Notes under the pieces: generated by a model | What the model saw: only the letters and a program-made list of their open reading frames with translations | Database searches by the model: none | Told to the model about the DNA's origin: nothing | Source of the DNA: Rhodanobacter sp. FDAARGOS 1247 | GTDB lineage: Bacteria; Pseudomonadota; Gammaproteobacteria; Xanthomonadales; Rhodanobacteraceae | Direction: 5' to 3' | Assembly: GCF_016889805.1 (NCBI RefSeq) | Contig: NZ_CP069535.1 | Location: 1,488,001-1,552,000 of the forward strand | Length of the DNA stretch: 64,000 nucleotides | In this document: piece by piece, positions 35,586 through 45,085 of the stretch | Layout: each line of letters starts with the position of its first letter | Position numbering within the stretch: the first letter of the stretch is position 1 | Program-made: the position numbers and the translations under genes

Positions 35586-36986
35586 ATGACCGTACGCACC
35601 CGCTTCGCCCCCAGCCCCACCGGTTTCCTGCACATCGGCGGTGCGCGCACTGCGCTGTATTGCTGGCTCGAATCGCGCCGTCGCGGCGGTGAATTCATCC
35701 TGCGCATCGAGGATACCGATCGCGAGCGGTCCACCGACGAGGCGGTGCAGGCGATTCTCGACGCCATGCACTGGCTGGATCTGGACGCCGACGAGGGCCC
35801 GTTCTACCAGACCCGGCGGCTGCAGCGTTACAAGGAAGTTGCCGACCAACTGCTCGCCGCCGGTCACGCCTACTACGCTTACGAGAGCAAGGCCGAGATC
35901 GAGGCGATGCGCGAGGCCGCGATGGCGGCGGGCGAGAAGCCCCGCTACAACGGTCACTATCGCGACCGCAACGAGCCTTTCCGAGAAGATCCCAACCGGG
36001 TGATCCGCTTCCGCAATCCGCACGAGGGTTCGGTGGTGTTCGAGGACAAGGTGAAGGGCCGCATCGAGTGGGCCAACACCGAGCTGGACGACCTGGTGAT
36101 CTTTCGCTCCGACGGCTGGCCGACCTACAACTTCGCCGTGGTGGTCGACGACATCGACATGGGCATCACCGAGGTGATCCGCGGCGACGACCACGTCAAC
36201 AACACGCCCCGCCAGATCAACATCTACAAGGCGCTGGGCGCGCCGGTGCCGGAGTTCGCGCACCTGCCGATGATCCTGGACAAGGAAGGCAAGAAGCTGT
36301 CCAAGCGCACCAGCGCGGTCAGCGTGATGGACTATCGCGCCGACGGCTTCCTGCCGCACGCGATCCTCAACTACCTGGTGCGGCTGGGCTGGTCGCATGG
36401 CGACCAGGAAATCTTCTCGCGCGAGGAGATGATTGCGCTGTTCGACATCGGCGACTGCAACAAGGCCGCCTCGCGTTTCGACACCGAGAAACTGGCCTGG
36501 CTCAACCAGCATTATCTGAAGACCGACCAGCCGCAGTCGCTGGCAGCCGAGTTCGAATGGCACCTGCAGCGTGCCGGCATCGATTTCGGCCAGGGTCCCG
36601 CGCCGGTCGACGTCATCGTGGCCTTGCGCGATCGGGTGCACACGCTGAAGGAAATGACCGAGCGCGCGGCGATCTGGTATGGCCCGATCACCGAGTGGGA
36701 CGACAAGGCCGTCGCCAAGCACCTGAAGAACGACAGCGCGCCGGCCGTGCTGGAAGCGGCGAAGTCGCTGCTGGCCGGATGCGAATGGCAGCCCGGGTCG
36801 ATCCATCAGGTGATCGAGCAGGTGGCGGCGCAGCTGGAACTGGGCATGGGCAAGATCGCCCAGCCGTTGCGGGTGGCGATCACCGGCACCCAGGTATCGC
36901 CGTCGATCGATCAGACCCTGTATCTGGCGGGCCGCGCCGAGGCACTCAGGCGCATCGACGCCGCCATCGCAATGGCCCGCGGCTGA
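35586..36986 (+). CDS. gltX: glutamyl-tRNA synthetase
   Basis: 466 residues. The HIGH motif is in [15 protein letters not shown] and the second ATP motif is [12 protein letters not shown] (about residue 240). The C-terminal anticodon-binding helical part ends normally. The zinc cysteines of some bacterial GltX proteins are absent from the 100-125 region ([21 protein letters not shown]), as in many other members. It charges tRNA-Glu. Confidence 0.98.
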   Translation: MTVRTRFAPSPTGFLHIGGARTALYCWLESRRRGGEFILRIEDTDRERSTDEAVQAILDAMHWLDLDADEGPFYQTRRLQRYKEVADQLLAAGHAYYAYESKAEIEAMREAAMAAGEKPRYNGHYRDRNEPFREDPNRVIRFRNPHEGSVVFEDKVKGRIEWANTELDDLVIFRSDGWPTYNFAVVVDDIDMGITEVIRGDDHVNNTPRQINIYKALGAPVPEFAHLPMILDKEGKKLSKRTSAVSVMDYRADGFLPHAILNYLVRLGWSHGDQEIFSREEMIALFDIGDCNKAASRFDTEKLAWLNQHYLKTDQPQSLAAEFEWHLQRAGIDFGQGPAPVDVIVALRDRVHTLKEMTERAAIWYGPITEWDDKAVAKHLKNDSAPAVLEAAKSLLAGCEWQPGSIHQVIEQVAAQLELGMGKIAQPLRVAITGTQVSPSIDQTLYLAGRAEALRRIDAAIAMARG

Positions 36987-37019
36987 TGCGGCTTCCGTCG
37001 ATGGCGCACTGAGCGCGGC

Positions 37020-37322
37020 ATGGACGAATGGCTGGCCAGGGCCACCCAGGGCGTCGATCCCGACGCACCGGGCGCGTTCTGGCACGTCTTCTTCAACCTG
37101 TTGAATATGCTGCCGTGGGCAGCCATGTTCTGGTGGAACCTGCTGTTTGTCGCAGTGGGAGCCTTGCTGGGCTGGTGGCGCGGGCGCTTGCTGGAAAGCA
37201 TCGTCTGGGCCTGGGTGCTGGGGCCGATCGGCTGGATCGTGATCCTGCGCAAGCCCTGCCGGCTGCCACCGGCCAAGCCACCACCGCTGCCACAGAACCG
37301 CCGTCCGGTACCGCGCAGGTAG
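37020..37322 (+). CDS. small membrane protein of unknown function
   Basis: 100 residues with two predicted membrane helices (about 25-50 and 60-78, rich in tryptophan: LPWAAMFWWNLLFVAVGALLG and SIVWAWVLGPIGWIVIL) and a proline-rich cationic tail. A W-W-R-G-R loop joins the helices. It starts 33 bp after gltX and precedes the zur gene. Family not recognised with confidence. Confidence 0.7.
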   Translation: MDEWLARATQGVDPDAPGAFWHVFFNLLNMLPWAAMFWWNLLFVAVGALLGWWRGRLLESIVWAWVLGPIGWIVILRKPCRLPPAKPPPLPQNRRPVPRR

Positions 37323-37350
37323 CGGTGTATGATCCCCACGAGGTGACATC

Positions 37351-37839
37351 TTGAGCCACGACGCCGCCAGCAACCCGCATCCGCGCCACGCGCATCAACA
37401 CGACGACGCGAAGGGTTTCGTGCGCGCCGTGGAGCATGCCAGCGAGGAGCGCGGCCTGCGCCTCACCCCGCTGCGCAAGGAAGTGCTGGAGCTGATCGCC
37501 GCCGCGCACAAGCCGGTGAAGGCCTACGACCTGCTCGACCAGTTGCGCGAGAAGCACGGCAATGCGGCGCCGCCCACCGTCTATCGCGCGCTCGACTTCC
37601 TGCTCGAGAACGGCTTCATCCACAAGCTGGAATCGATCAACGCCTTCGTTTCCTGCCATCACCCGGCCGAGGCGCACCAGGTGCCGTTCCTGATCTGCGA
37701 CGTCTGCTCCAGCGCCCAGGAAGTCTGCGACGAGCGCGTCGCGGAACTGATCGAGGCGCAGGCGAAGGCGCTGGGCTTCCGGCCGCAGGCGCAGACCCTG
37801 GAAGTGCACGGCACCTGCCGGAACTGCCGCAAGGGCTGA
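37351..37839 (+). CDS. zur: Fur-family zinc uptake regulator (Zur)
   Basis: 162 residues from a TTG behind GAGGTG; TATGAT at 37328-37333 may be its -10. The winged helix has RLTPLRKEVLELIAAAHKPVKAYDLLDQL and APPTVYRALDFLLENG. The dimer zinc site is formed by CDVC and the C-terminal CRNC. The second metal site uses FVSCHHPAEAHQ, and this Cys/His pattern suits Zur better than Fur. The N-terminus is histidine-rich. A Zur-box-like palindrome and two metal-transport genes follow directly, which supports a zinc role. Confidence 0.88.
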   Translation: MSHDAASNPHPRHAHQHDDAKGFVRAVEHASEERGLRLTPLRKEVLELIAAAHKPVKAYDLLDQLREKHGNAAPPTVYRALDFLLENGFIHKLESINAFVSCHHPAEAHQVPFLICDVCSSAQEVCDERVAELIEAQAKALGFRPQAQTLEVHGTCRNCRKG

Positions 37840-37868
37840 GGTGCTTCCGCGGGGCTGGCGAATCGAAG

Positions 37869-37883
37869 TGTTATAAAGTAACA
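37869..37883. promoter_or_regulatory. Zur-box-like palindrome before the MerC-domain gene
   Basis: TGTTA-TAAAG-TAACA, extended to GAAGTGTTATAAAGTAACAT, resembles the E. coli Zur operator with core TGTTATA...TATAACA. It contains a TATAAA that can be the -10 of the MerC gene, so a bound Zur would block it. Confidence 0.6.
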
Positions 37884-37933
37884 TGTGGTCACCGGACATG
37901 GAGTCGCCCCGTCGGGCGGCGCCGGGTCAATCG

Positions 37934-38368
37934 ATGAATCCCGAGCAGTCGAACAAATCCCGCTGGTGGCACCTGGCCGATCGCGTTGGCGCGATGGCTT
38001 CGTTCCTGTGCGCGATCCACTGTGCCTTGCTGCCGTTCGTGCTGGCCCTGCTGCCGCTGATCGGCCTGGAATTCCTGGCTGACCATCGTTTCGAGCGCAT
38101 CTTCGTGTTGTGCGCCTGCGTGCTGGCATCGCTGGTGCTGGTGCGCGGTTTTCGTCGGCACCGGCGCAGCCTGCCGCTGCGCCTGGCCGTGCCGGGACTG
38201 TCGCTGCTGCTGCTCGGCATCGCCTTCATCGACCTGGGCTCGCCGATTCTGCACAGCGTGCTGGTGACTTGCGGCGGCATGCTGCTGGCGGCGGCGCACT
38301 TTGCCAACCTGCGGCTGGACAGCCATCGTGATGGCGTCCACGTGCACGGTCCGCAGTGCGCGCATTGA
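37934..38368 (+). CDS. MerC-domain membrane protein
   Basis: 144 residues from ATG 37934; ATG 37883 and 37898 are alternatives, but 37883 lies inside the operator and its -10. Four membrane helices are predicted. The MerC hallmark CAIHC (with LLPFVLALLP) is in the first helix. The C-terminus is histidine-rich (DSHRDGVHVHGPQCAH). Classic MerC takes up mercuric ion, but no mer gene is present; the position between zur and a CDF gene, behind a Zur-box-like site, suggests zinc handling. That role is inference. Confidence 0.8.
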   Translation: MNPEQSNKSRWWHLADRVGAMASFLCAIHCALLPFVLALLPLIGLEFLADHRFERIFVLCACVLASLVLVRGFRRHRRSLPLRLAVPGLSLLLLGIAFIDLGSPILHSVLVTCGGMLLAAAHFANLRLDSHRDGVHVHGPQCAH

Positions 38369-38414
38369 GCCGCGGTGATTGTGTAACGGCCATGCCGATT
38401 CCTAGCATGCGCGC

Positions 38415-39383
38415 ATGAACACGCCGCACCATCACCATCAGCCTCACGGCTGCGACCATGCCGCGGGGCAGGCGCATGCCGGCGCCCACGAGCACGTGGC
38501 GGGTGGAAGCAGCCGCAAGTTGCTGCTGGCGCTGGTTCTGACCGGCATCATGATGATCGTCGAGGTGGTCGGCGGCCTGTGGTCCGGTTCGCTGGCCTTG
38601 CTGGCCGATGCGGCACACATGATGGTCGACACGCTGGCCCTGTTGCTGGCCGTGGTCGGTGCGTGGATGGCCACCCGCCCGGCCGATGCCAGGCGCAGCT
38701 ACGGTTATGGCCGGATGGAAGTGCTGGCGGGTTTCGTCAATGCGCTGAGCCAGTTCGTGCTGGTGGCGTGGATCGCGTGGGAGGCGGTGATGCGCCTGCG
38801 CCATCCGGGCCTGATCCTTTCCGGTGTGATGCTGGTGGTCGCCGTCGCCGGTCTGCTGGTCAATGCGCTGGTGCTGCGCACCCTGCACGGGCATGCGCAT
38901 GACGACGTCAACCTCGCCGGCGCCAGCCTGCATGTGCTTGGCGACCTGCTGGGTTCGCTGGCGGCGGTGCTGGCGGCGCTGGCGATCCGCTGGTTCGGCT
39001 GGCTGTGGGCCGATCCGCTGCTGTCGCTGCTGGTCTCGCTGCTGATCCTGAACAGTGCGTGGCGCTTGCTGCGGAAGTCCGCGCACATCCTGCTGGAAGG
39101 CGTGCCCGACGGCCTGGACACGACCGAAATGGAAAGCTCGCTGCGCACGGCGGCGCCGGGCATCCGCGACATCCATCACCTGCACGTGTGGCAGCTTGCC
39201 TCGGGGTCACGCATGGCGACCGTGCATGCCGAACTGGACGAGCAGGCGGACGACGCCCTGGTGCTGCAGTCGATCAAGCGCCTGCTGCTGGAGCGTTTCG
39301 AGGTCCGCCACGTGACCGTGCAGATCGATCCCGGGGCGTGTCCCGACCCGTCCGGGGACTGTGCGGGACATGCTCATCGCTGA
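38415..39383 (+). CDS. cation diffusion facilitator (zinc/divalent metal exporter)
   Basis: 322 residues with six membrane helices. The histidine-rich N-terminus (HHHHQPHGCDHAAGQAHAGAHEH) and loop (LHGHAHDD) bind metal. The transport sites are ADAAHMMVD in helix 2 and LHVLGD in helix 5, the HxxxD pairs of the ZitB/CzcD zinc group. The C-terminal domain has the conserved IHHLHVWQL. It exports Zn(II) in exchange for protons. It is the last gene of the zinc cluster. Confidence 0.93.
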   Translation: MNTPHHHHQPHGCDHAAGQAHAGAHEHVAGGSSRKLLLALVLTGIMMIVEVVGGLWSGSLALLADAAHMMVDTLALLLAVVGAWMATRPADARRSYGYGRMEVLAGFVNALSQFVLVAWIAWEAVMRLRHPGLILSGVMLVVAVAGLLVNALVLRTLHGHAHDDVNLAGASLHVLGDLLGSLAAVLAALAIRWFGWLWADPLLSLLVSLLILNSAWRLLRKSAHILLEGVPDGLDTTEMESSLRTAAPGIRDIHHLHVWQLASGSRMATVHAELDEQADDALVLQSIKRLLLERFEVRHVTVQIDPGACPDPSGDCAGHAHR

Positions 39384-39449
39384 CTATCCCGTCATGCCGG
39401 GACGCTGCTATGATGGCAGGCCGTTCATCCAATAAATCAAGGAGTTCCC

Positions 39450-39611
39450 ATGGGTAAGGGCGATCGCAAGACCCGTCGCGGCAAGACCTACCGCGGCAGC
39501 TACGGCAATACCCGTGCACACGGCGCGCTGCCGGCCGTGGTCGGTGCCAAGCCGACCGTGACCAAGCCGGCTGCGGCCAAGAAGGCGGCGCCGAAGAAGA
39601 AGTCGGCCTGA
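39450..39611 (+). CDS. 30S ribosomal protein THX
   Basis: 53 residues, strongly basic. It begins MGKGDRKTRRGKTYRGSYGN, the Thx/S31-type signature, and ends in an Ala/Lys tail (AAAKKAAPKKKSA). AAGGAG lies 6 nt before the ATG, TATGAT with GGCA (39409-39414) offers a -10, and a strong terminator follows. Thx sits in the head of the small subunit in Thermus; proteobacterial members are assigned by similarity. Confidence 0.9.
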   Translation: MGKGDRKTRRGKTYRGSYGNTRAHGALPAVVGAKPTVTKPAAAKKAAPKKKSA

Positions 39612-39640
39612 GCCAGCTTCGCCCGGCATTGCTGCAAGAA

Positions 39641-39665
39641 AACCCCCGCCCCGGCGGGGGTTTTT
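39641..39665 (+). terminator. intrinsic terminator of the THX gene
   Basis: Arms AACCCCCGCC (39641-39650) and GGCGGGGGTT (39653-39662) followed by a T-run; AAAA precedes it. Confidence 0.9.
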
Positions 39666-39672
39666 GCATTTG

Positions 39673-39693
39673 GGGAATCGGGAATCGGGAATC
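39673..39693. repeat. three GGGAATC heptads
   Basis: Three exact tandem units directly after the THX terminator. Related in size and composition to the array before rimO and the GGATTCG units at 55072. Confidence 0.85.
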
Positions 39694-39745
39694 GGTGTGA
39701 GACCGGCTGCTGGCTGAACCGCCAGGGCAGGGGTTCGACGAGGGT

Positions 39746-39774
39746 TTGCCGCATGGCCACCTGCCATGTATGAT
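39746..39774 (+). promoter_or_regulatory. promoter of the yerC-his operon
   Basis: TTGCCG (39746-39751), 17-bp spacer, TATGAT (39769-39774), the best-formed promoter in the window. A start site near 39781 is predicted, giving a short leader and no room for an attenuator. Confidence 0.65.
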
Positions 39775-39788
39775 GCGCTCCACTGTGT

Positions 39789-39798
39789 TAACGCGTTA
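39789..39798. promoter_or_regulatory. TAACGCGTTA palindrome in the yerC leader
   Basis: A perfect 10-bp palindrome just downstream of the predicted his start site and 7 bp before the yerC ATG; a protein bound here would block initiation. The flanks GTGT and GTAC add a partial resemblance to TrpR operators (TTAACTAGTAC). Confidence 0.5.
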
Positions 39799-39805
39799 GT
39801 ACATT

Positions 39806-40141
39806 ATGAAGCGTCGATCGCTCGATCCCGAATCCCCGCCCGGCTCCGCCGAGCAGAGTCTCTGCGAGGCCTTGCTGTCCCTGCGCAACAGCGAGGAGAT
39901 GGGCGCCTTTCTCAGCGACCTGTGCACGCCGGCGGAACTTGAAGTGCTGGTCGATCGCTGGCGGGTAGTGCCGTACCTGCTCGAAGGCGTGCCGTATCGC
40001 GAGATCCACGAGCGCACCGCGGTCAGCATCACCACCATCGGCCGGGTCGCGCGCTACCTCAACCAGGGCAGCGGCGGCTACCTGGCCGCGGCGGCCCGGG
40101 CGGCAAGGAAGCAGGCCCAGGCGGCAAGGAAGAAGGCATGA
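39806..40141 (+). CDS. TrpR-like HTH regulator (YerC/YecD family) heading the his operon
   Basis: 111 residues. The TrpR-type helix-turn-helix covers about 35-85: SEEMGAFLSDLCTPAELEVL, then PYREIHERTAVSITTIGRV. A basic Ala/Lys/Gln tail follows. It lacks the long N-terminal arm of E. coli TrpR. The ATGA overlap with hisG and the palindrome at the promoter suggest that it controls histidine synthesis and itself, as has been proposed for TrpR-family proteins at his loci in Xanthomonadales. The effector is unknown; histidine is the natural guess. Confidence 0.85.
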   Translation: MKRRSLDPESPPGSAEQSLCEALLSLRNSEEMGAFLSDLCTPAELEVLVDRWRVVPYLLEGVPYREIHERTAVSITTIGRVARYLNQGSGGYLAAAARAARKQAQAARKKA

Positions 40142-41031
40142 AGCCGCGCGATCGCCTGCGCATCGCGATGCAGAAATCCGGCCGGCTGACCGAACCGGCG
40201 TTGGACCTGCTGACCCGTTGCGGACTGACCTTCCGGCAAAGCCGCGACAAGCTGTTCTGCTTCGGCGAAGGCGAGCCGGTGGATCTGCTGCTGGTGCGCG
40301 ATGACGATATCCCGGGGCTGATCGCCCAGGGCGTGTGCGACCTGGGCATCGTCGGGCGCAACGTGCTGGGCGAGTTCCAGCTCACCGCCGGGCGTGACGG
40401 CGAGCCGCTCGACGAATTGCGGCCGCTCGGTTTCGGCCGCTGCCGCCTGTCGATCGCGGTACCCCAGGACATGGCTTACGGGGAGCCGAAGGATCTGGCC
40501 GGCACCCGCATCGCCACCTCGTACCCCGGTCTGCTCGGCGAATGGCTGCGCAGCCGCGGCATTGTTGCGGGCGTGGTGACCCTGGCCGGTTCGGTCGAGA
40601 TCGCCCCCAAGCTGGGCACCGCCGACGCGATCTGCGACTTGGTGCAGAGCGGCGGCACCCTGGTGGCGAACCAGTTGCGCGAAACCGACGTGCTGCTGGA
40701 AAGCGAAGCGGTGCTGGCCGGCCCGCTGACCCTGCCGGTGGACGAACGCGGCGACATGCTGGAGCTGCTGCTGAAGCGGCTGGACGGCGTGATCCAGGTG
40801 CGCGAATCGCGCCTGTTGCTGCTGCAGACCTCGCGCCACACGTTGGACGCGGTGACCCGGCTGTTGCCCGGTGGCCCGCAGCCGACCCTGCTGCCGGTGG
40901 CGGGCCAGCCCGACCAGCTGATGCTGCAGGCGCTGTGCGCCGGCGAGGTGAGCTGGCGGCAACTGGAAGAAATCAAGAAGGCCGGCGCGCGCGAGATGTT
41001 CGTGTTGCCGGTGGAGAAAATGCTGGCATGA
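40138..41031 (+). CDS. hisG: ATP phosphoribosyltransferase (long form)
   Basis: 297 residues, the long HisG with a C-terminal ACT-like regulatory domain (about 225-297), so no HisZ is needed. Conserved parts are [11 protein letters not shown], the phosphate-binding GTRIATSYP and the [12 protein letters not shown] loop that binds PRPP. It catalyses the first step of histidine synthesis and is inhibited by histidine in this form. The start overlaps the yerC stop by 4 bp. Confidence 0.97.
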   Translation: MKPRDRLRIAMQKSGRLTEPALDLLTRCGLTFRQSRDKLFCFGEGEPVDLLLVRDDDIPGLIAQGVCDLGIVGRNVLGEFQLTAGRDGEPLDELRPLGFGRCRLSIAVPQDMAYGEPKDLAGTRIATSYPGLLGEWLRSRGIVAGVVTLAGSVEIAPKLGTADAICDLVQSGGTLVANQLRETDVLLESEAVLAGPLTLPVDERGDMLELLLKRLDGVIQVRESRLLLLQTSRHTLDAVTRLLPGGPQPTLLPVAGQPDQLMLQALCAGEVSWRQLEEIKKAGAREMFVLPVEKMLA

Positions 41032-41044
41032 AGAGCAGATTCGC

Positions 41045-42343
41045 ATGAAGCGTCTGGACTGGAACGCACTGGATGAAGCCTCCCGTGGCGAGGCGCTGGC
41101 GCGACCGGCGCAGTCGCGGGCGGAAGCCTTGCGTCACGGCGTCGGGCAGATCATCGCTGCCGTGCGCGCGCGTGGCGATGCCGCGTTGCGCGAGTTCAGC
41201 GCGCAATACGATCGCTGCGCGCTGGAAGCGATCGCCGTGGACGAGGCTGAGTTCGCCGTCGCCGAGGCCGTGCTCGATCCCGCGTTGAAGGCGGCGATTC
41301 GCGAGGCGGCCGAACGCATCGAGCTGTTCCATCGCGCCAGCGCACTCCAGCCGGTGGCCGTCGACACCGCGCCGGGCGTGCGGGTGGAACGGATACTGCG
41401 CCCGGTCGGCCGGGTCGGCCTGTACGTACCGGCCGGCAGCGCGCCGTTGCCGTCGACCGCGCTGATGCTGGGCGTGCCGGCGCAGATCGCCGGCTGTCGC
41501 GAGGTGGTGCTGTGTTCGCCGGCACGCCCCGATGGCCGTTGCGACGAGGCGGTGCTGTACGCGGCCCGGCTCACCGGCGTGCACAAGGTATTCAAGCTCG
41601 GCGGCGCCCAGGCGATCGCTGCGATGGCCTACGGTACCGACAGCGTGCCCCGGTGCGACAAGCTGTTCGGGCCGGGCAATGCGTGGGTGACGGAGGCGAA
41701 GTTGCAGGTGTCGACCGATCCCGACGGCGCGGCGATCGACATGCCGGCCGGTCCGTCCGAGGTGCTGGTGATTGCCGACGCGGCGGCCAACCCGGCGTTC
41801 GTCGCCGCCGACCTGTTGTCGCAGGCTGAGCACGGGCCGGATTCGCAGGTGATCCTGCTCAGCCCGTCCACCGATCTGCTGGCCAGGGCGGCGGCGGAAG
41901 TCGAGCGGCAATGCGCCGACTTGCCGCGCGCCGACATCGCACGACAGGCGCTGGCGCAGAGCCGGCTGGTCCTGGTCGAATCGCTGGCGCAGGCGGTCGA
42001 GGTCAGCAACCGCTACGCTCCCGAACACCTGATCCTGCAGGTCGCCGAGCCGCGCACGCTGCTCGAGCGCATCGACAGCGCCGGCTCGATCTTCCTCGGC
42101 CAGTGGACGCCCGAGTCCGTCGGCGATTACTGCAGCGGCAGCAATCACGTGCTGCCCACGTACGGCCACGCGCGCAGCTACAGCGGCGTATCGGTGGCCA
42201 GTTTCCAGAAGCAGATCAGCGTGCAGGAAGTGTCTGCCGACGGCCTGCGCCAGATCGGCCCGTGCACCGCGACGCTGGCGGCGGCCGAGCAACTGGAGGC
42301 GCACCGCCGCGCCGTGACCCTGCGACTGGAGGCCCTGGCATGA
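41045..42343 (+). CDS. hisD: histidinol dehydrogenase
   Basis: 432 residues. It carries out the last two oxidations to histidine with NAD. The zinc-site residues lie in [12 protein letters not shown] and in the C-terminal [13 protein letters not shown]. Other marks are [34 protein letters not shown], and [18 protein letters not shown]. It starts 13 bp after hisG and overlaps hisC by 4 bp. Confidence 0.97.
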   Translation: MKRLDWNALDEASRGEALARPAQSRAEALRHGVGQIIAAVRARGDAALREFSAQYDRCALEAIAVDEAEFAVAEAVLDPALKAAIREAAERIELFHRASALQPVAVDTAPGVRVERILRPVGRVGLYVPAGSAPLPSTALMLGVPAQIAGCREVVLCSPARPDGRCDEAVLYAARLTGVHKVFKLGGAQAIAAMAYGTDSVPRCDKLFGPGNAWVTEAKLQVSTDPDGAAIDMPAGPSEVLVIADAAANPAFVAADLLSQAEHGPDSQVILLSPSTDLLARAAAEVERQCADLPRADIARQALAQSRLVLVESLAQAVEVSNRYAPEHLILQVAEPRTLLERIDSAGSIFLGQWTPESVGDYCSGSNHVLPTYGHARSYSGVSVASFQKQISVQEVSADGLRQIGPCTATLAAAEQLEAHRRAVTLRLEALA

Positions 42344-43431
42344 GCGTGCTCGAGCTGGCCCGGCCGGAGATCCGCGCGATGCAGCCGTATTCCTCGGCGC
42401 GCATGGAGGCCAGTGGCGGACAGGTTTTCCTCAACGCGAATGAATCGGCCTGGCCGCCGCCGGGCGACGATGGCCTGGGCTGCAATCGCTACCCGGAACC
42501 GCAGCCGGCGGCGCTGGTCGCGACCCTGGCCGCGCTGTACGGCGTGCGCCACGAGCAACTGCTGGTCGGCCGCGGCAGCGACGAAGCCATCGACCTGCTG
42601 ATTCGCGGGTTCTGCCGCGCGGGCGAGGACGCGATCCTGATCCAGCCGCCCACCTTCGGCATGTACGGCGTCTGCGCTCGCATCCAGAACGCGGCAGTGA
42701 TCGAGGTGGCGCTGGCGGATGACTTCACGCTGGACGTGGATGCGGTGCTCGCTGCCGTCACGCCCGCGGTGAAGCTGGTTTTCGTCTGCACGCCGAACAA
42801 TCCCAGTGGCCAGTGCGTGCCACGCGAAGATGTCGAGCGTCTGCTGCAGCAGCTCGACGGGCGCGCCTTGCTGGTGGTGGACGAGGCGTACATCGAATTT
42901 GCCTTCGAGCGCAGCGTGGCCGATCTCATCGATCGTTACGAAGGCCTCGCCGTGCTGCGCACCTTGTCCAAGGCCTGGGCGCTGGCCGGTGCACGCATCG
43001 GCTGCCTGCTGGCCAATCCCGAAGTGATCGCGCTGCTGCGCCGGATCATGCCGCCATACCCGCTGCCGCTGCCGTGCGTGGCCGCCGCGATGGCTGCGCT
43101 TTCCGAAGCGGGGCAGGCGCAGGCGCGCGAACACCTGGCCGTGCTGCGCAACGAACACGAACGGGTACGCGGCACGCTGGCCGCGCTGCCCTGCGTGCGC
43201 GACGTGCTGCCGTCACAGGCGAACTTCCTCGCCGTGCGCTTCGACGACGCCGGCGCGATCTACCAGCGCCTGCTAGCCGCCGGTGTGGTGGTGCGCGACG
43301 TGCGGCGCTATCCGAAGCTGGGTGACGCCTTGCGCATCACCATCGGCACGCCAACCGAGAACGATCAGATGCTTGCTGTTCTGAAGAGTCCGGCCAGGGA
43401 AGACCGGGGTTTTGCCGGGGGATCGGCATGA
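42340..43431 (+). CDS. hisC: histidinol-phosphate aminotransferase
   Basis: 363 residues, PLP fold type I. The Schiff-base lysine is in [15 protein letters not shown] (about residue 212). [25 protein letters not shown] and VVDEAYIEF are all standard HisC features. It overlaps hisD and hisB by 4 bp each. Confidence 0.97.
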   Translation: MSVLELARPEIRAMQPYSSARMEASGGQVFLNANESAWPPPGDDGLGCNRYPEPQPAALVATLAALYGVRHEQLLVGRGSDEAIDLLIRGFCRAGEDAILIQPPTFGMYGVCARIQNAAVIEVALADDFTLDVDAVLAAVTPAVKLVFVCTPNNPSGQCVPREDVERLLQQLDGRALLVVDEAYIEFAFERSVADLIDRYEGLAVLRTLSKAWALAGARIGCLLANPEVIALLRRIMPPYPLPLPCVAAAMAALSEAGQAQAREHLAVLRNEHERVRGTLAALPCVRDVLPSQANFLAVRFDDAGAIYQRLLAAGVVVRDVRRYPKLGDALRITIGTPTENDQMLAVLKSPAREDRGFAGGSA

Positions 43432-44495
43432 AGCAGACAAAGCTCCTCTTCGTCGACCGCGACGGCTGCCTGATCGAGGAGCCGGCCGACGAGCAGATCG
43501 ACAGCTACGCGAAGCTGGCCTTGCTGCCGGGCGTGATCGCCGCGCTGCAGCGTTTCGTGGCGGCCGGCTATGAATTGGTGATGATCACCAACCAGGACGG
43601 CTTGGGTACCGACAGTTTCCCCGAAGCCGATTTCAACGGGCCGCATGACTTGCTGTTGGGCATCCTCGCCTCGCAAGGCATCCGCTTCCGCGAGGTGCTG
43701 ATCGACCGCAGTTTCCCGCATGAGGGTCTCGACACGCGCAAGCCCGGCATCGGCCTGGCACGCCATTACCTGGCCGATGACAGCTGGAGCCGGGCCGCCT
43801 CGGCGATGGTCGGCGATCGCGAGACCGACCTGCAGTTCGCCGCCAATCTCGGTGTGCGCGGCTGTCGCGTCGGTTCGCGCGGAGTGAGCTGGGAAGCGCT
43901 GGCCCACGAACTGCTCGACGCGCCGCGTACCGCCACGGTGGTGCGCAACACGAAGGAAACCCGCATCACGGTCAGCGTGGATCTCGATCGCGTGGCCGAA
44001 CCGAAGGCACATACCGGCCTGGGCTTCTTCGACCACATGCTGGAACAGATCGGCAAGCACGGCGGCTTCGCGCTGCAGCTGGCCTGCGCTGGCGACACCC
44101 ACATCGACGAACATCACACCATCGAGGACTGCGCACTGGCGCTGGGCCAGGCGCTGAAACAGGCGCTGGGCGACAAGCGCGGCATCGGCCGTTACGGCTT
44201 CACCTTGCCGATGGACGAGGCGCAAGCCAGCGCGGCGCTGGATCTGTCCGGCCGTCCCTATTTCGTGTTTGATGGCAGTTTCCCCCGCGAGCGCGTGGGC
44301 GAGGTGCCGACCGAACTGGTGCCGCATTTCTTCCGCTCGCTGTGCGAAGCGCTGGGCGCAAACCTGCACCTGAGCGTGCGCGGCGACAACGCGCATCACA
44401 TGGTCGAGGCCTGCTTCAAGGTGGTGGCGCGCAGCTTGCGCCAGGCGCTGCGGCGCGAAGGCAGCGAGCTGCCCAGCACCAAGGGTGCGCTGTAA
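43428..44495 (+). CDS. hisB: bifunctional histidinol phosphatase / imidazoleglycerol-phosphate dehydratase
   Basis: 355 residues. The N-terminal HAD phosphatase (about 1-165) has [14 protein letters not shown] and [15 protein letters not shown]. The C-terminal IGP dehydratase (about 168-355) has [18 protein letters not shown] and [17 protein letters not shown], with the manganese histidines, and later [12 protein letters not shown]. The zinc cysteines seen in E. coli HisB phosphatase are not clear here: the loop has [12 protein letters not shown]. The fusion is typical of gammaproteobacteria. The stop overlaps hisH by 1 bp. Confidence 0.97.
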   Translation: MKQTKLLFVDRDGCLIEEPADEQIDSYAKLALLPGVIAALQRFVAAGYELVMITNQDGLGTDSFPEADFNGPHDLLLGILASQGIRFREVLIDRSFPHEGLDTRKPGIGLARHYLADDSWSRAASAMVGDRETDLQFAANLGVRGCRVGSRGVSWEALAHELLDAPRTATVVRNTKETRITVSVDLDRVAEPKAHTGLGFFDHMLEQIGKHGGFALQLACAGDTHIDEHHTIEDCALALGQALKQALGDKRGIGRYGFTLPMDEAQASAALDLSGRPYFVFDGSFPRERVGEVPTELVPHFFRSLCEALGANLHLSVRGDNAHHMVEACFKVVARSLRQALRREGSELPSTKGAL

Positions 44496-45085
44496 TGAGC
44501 GTGGTGCTGGTCGATGCGGGCGGCACCAATATCGGCTCGGTGCGCTATGCGTTGCAGCGGCTCGGCGTGGACGCCGCGCTGACTTCCGACGCGACAACGA
44601 TCCGCGCCGCCGACAAGGTGATCCTGCCCGGCGTCGGCGCGGCTGGCCCCGGCATGGCGCGGTTGCGCGAGCTGGGCCTGGTCGAGGTTTTGCGCGGGTT
44701 GACCCAGCCGGTGCTCGGCGTGTGCCTGGGCATGCAGTTGCTGTGCACGCATTCGGAGGAGGGCGATACCGCATGCCTCGGCGTGATTCCCGCGCCGGTT
44801 CGCCGCTTCGTCGAAGCGCCCGGCCTGCGCGTGCCGCACATGGGCTGGAACGCGTTGTCGATCCTGCGGAAACATCCGCTGCTGGCCGGGCTCGACGACG
44901 GCGAGCAGGCCTACTTCGTGCACAGCTACGCCGTGCCGACGGGCGACTGGACGCTGGCCGACAGCGATTACGGCGAGCCGTTCTCCGCGGTGATCGCCCG
45001 CGACAATTTCCACGGCATGCAATTCCACCCCGAGCGCTCCGCCGCCGTCGGCGCGAGGCTCCTGCAGAATTTCCTCGACCTATGA
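44495..45085 (+). CDS. hisH: imidazole glycerol phosphate synthase, glutaminase subunit
   Basis: 196 residues, class I glutamine amidotransferase. The nucleophile is in [10 protein letters not shown], with His and Glu of the triad in [24 protein letters not shown] is the HisH N-terminus. It supplies ammonia to HisF. Start ATG at 44495 overlaps the hisB stop (TAATG), and the stop overlaps hisA by 4 bp. Confidence 0.97.
   Translation: MSVVLVDAGGTNIGSVRYALQRLGVDAALTSDATTIRAADKVILPGVGAAGPGMARLRELGLVEVLRGLTQPVLGVCLGMQLLCTHSEEGDTACLGVIPAPVRRFVEAPGLRVPHMGWNALSILRKHPLLAGLDDGEQAYFVHSYAVPTGDWTLADSDYGEPFSAVIARDNFHGMQFHPERSAAVGARLLQNFLDL

Noticed and set aside
38415..39383. Mercury-resistance operon around the MerC gene
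   Set aside because: No merR, merT, merP or merA. The regulator is Fur/Zur-type and the neighbour is a CDF zinc exporter.
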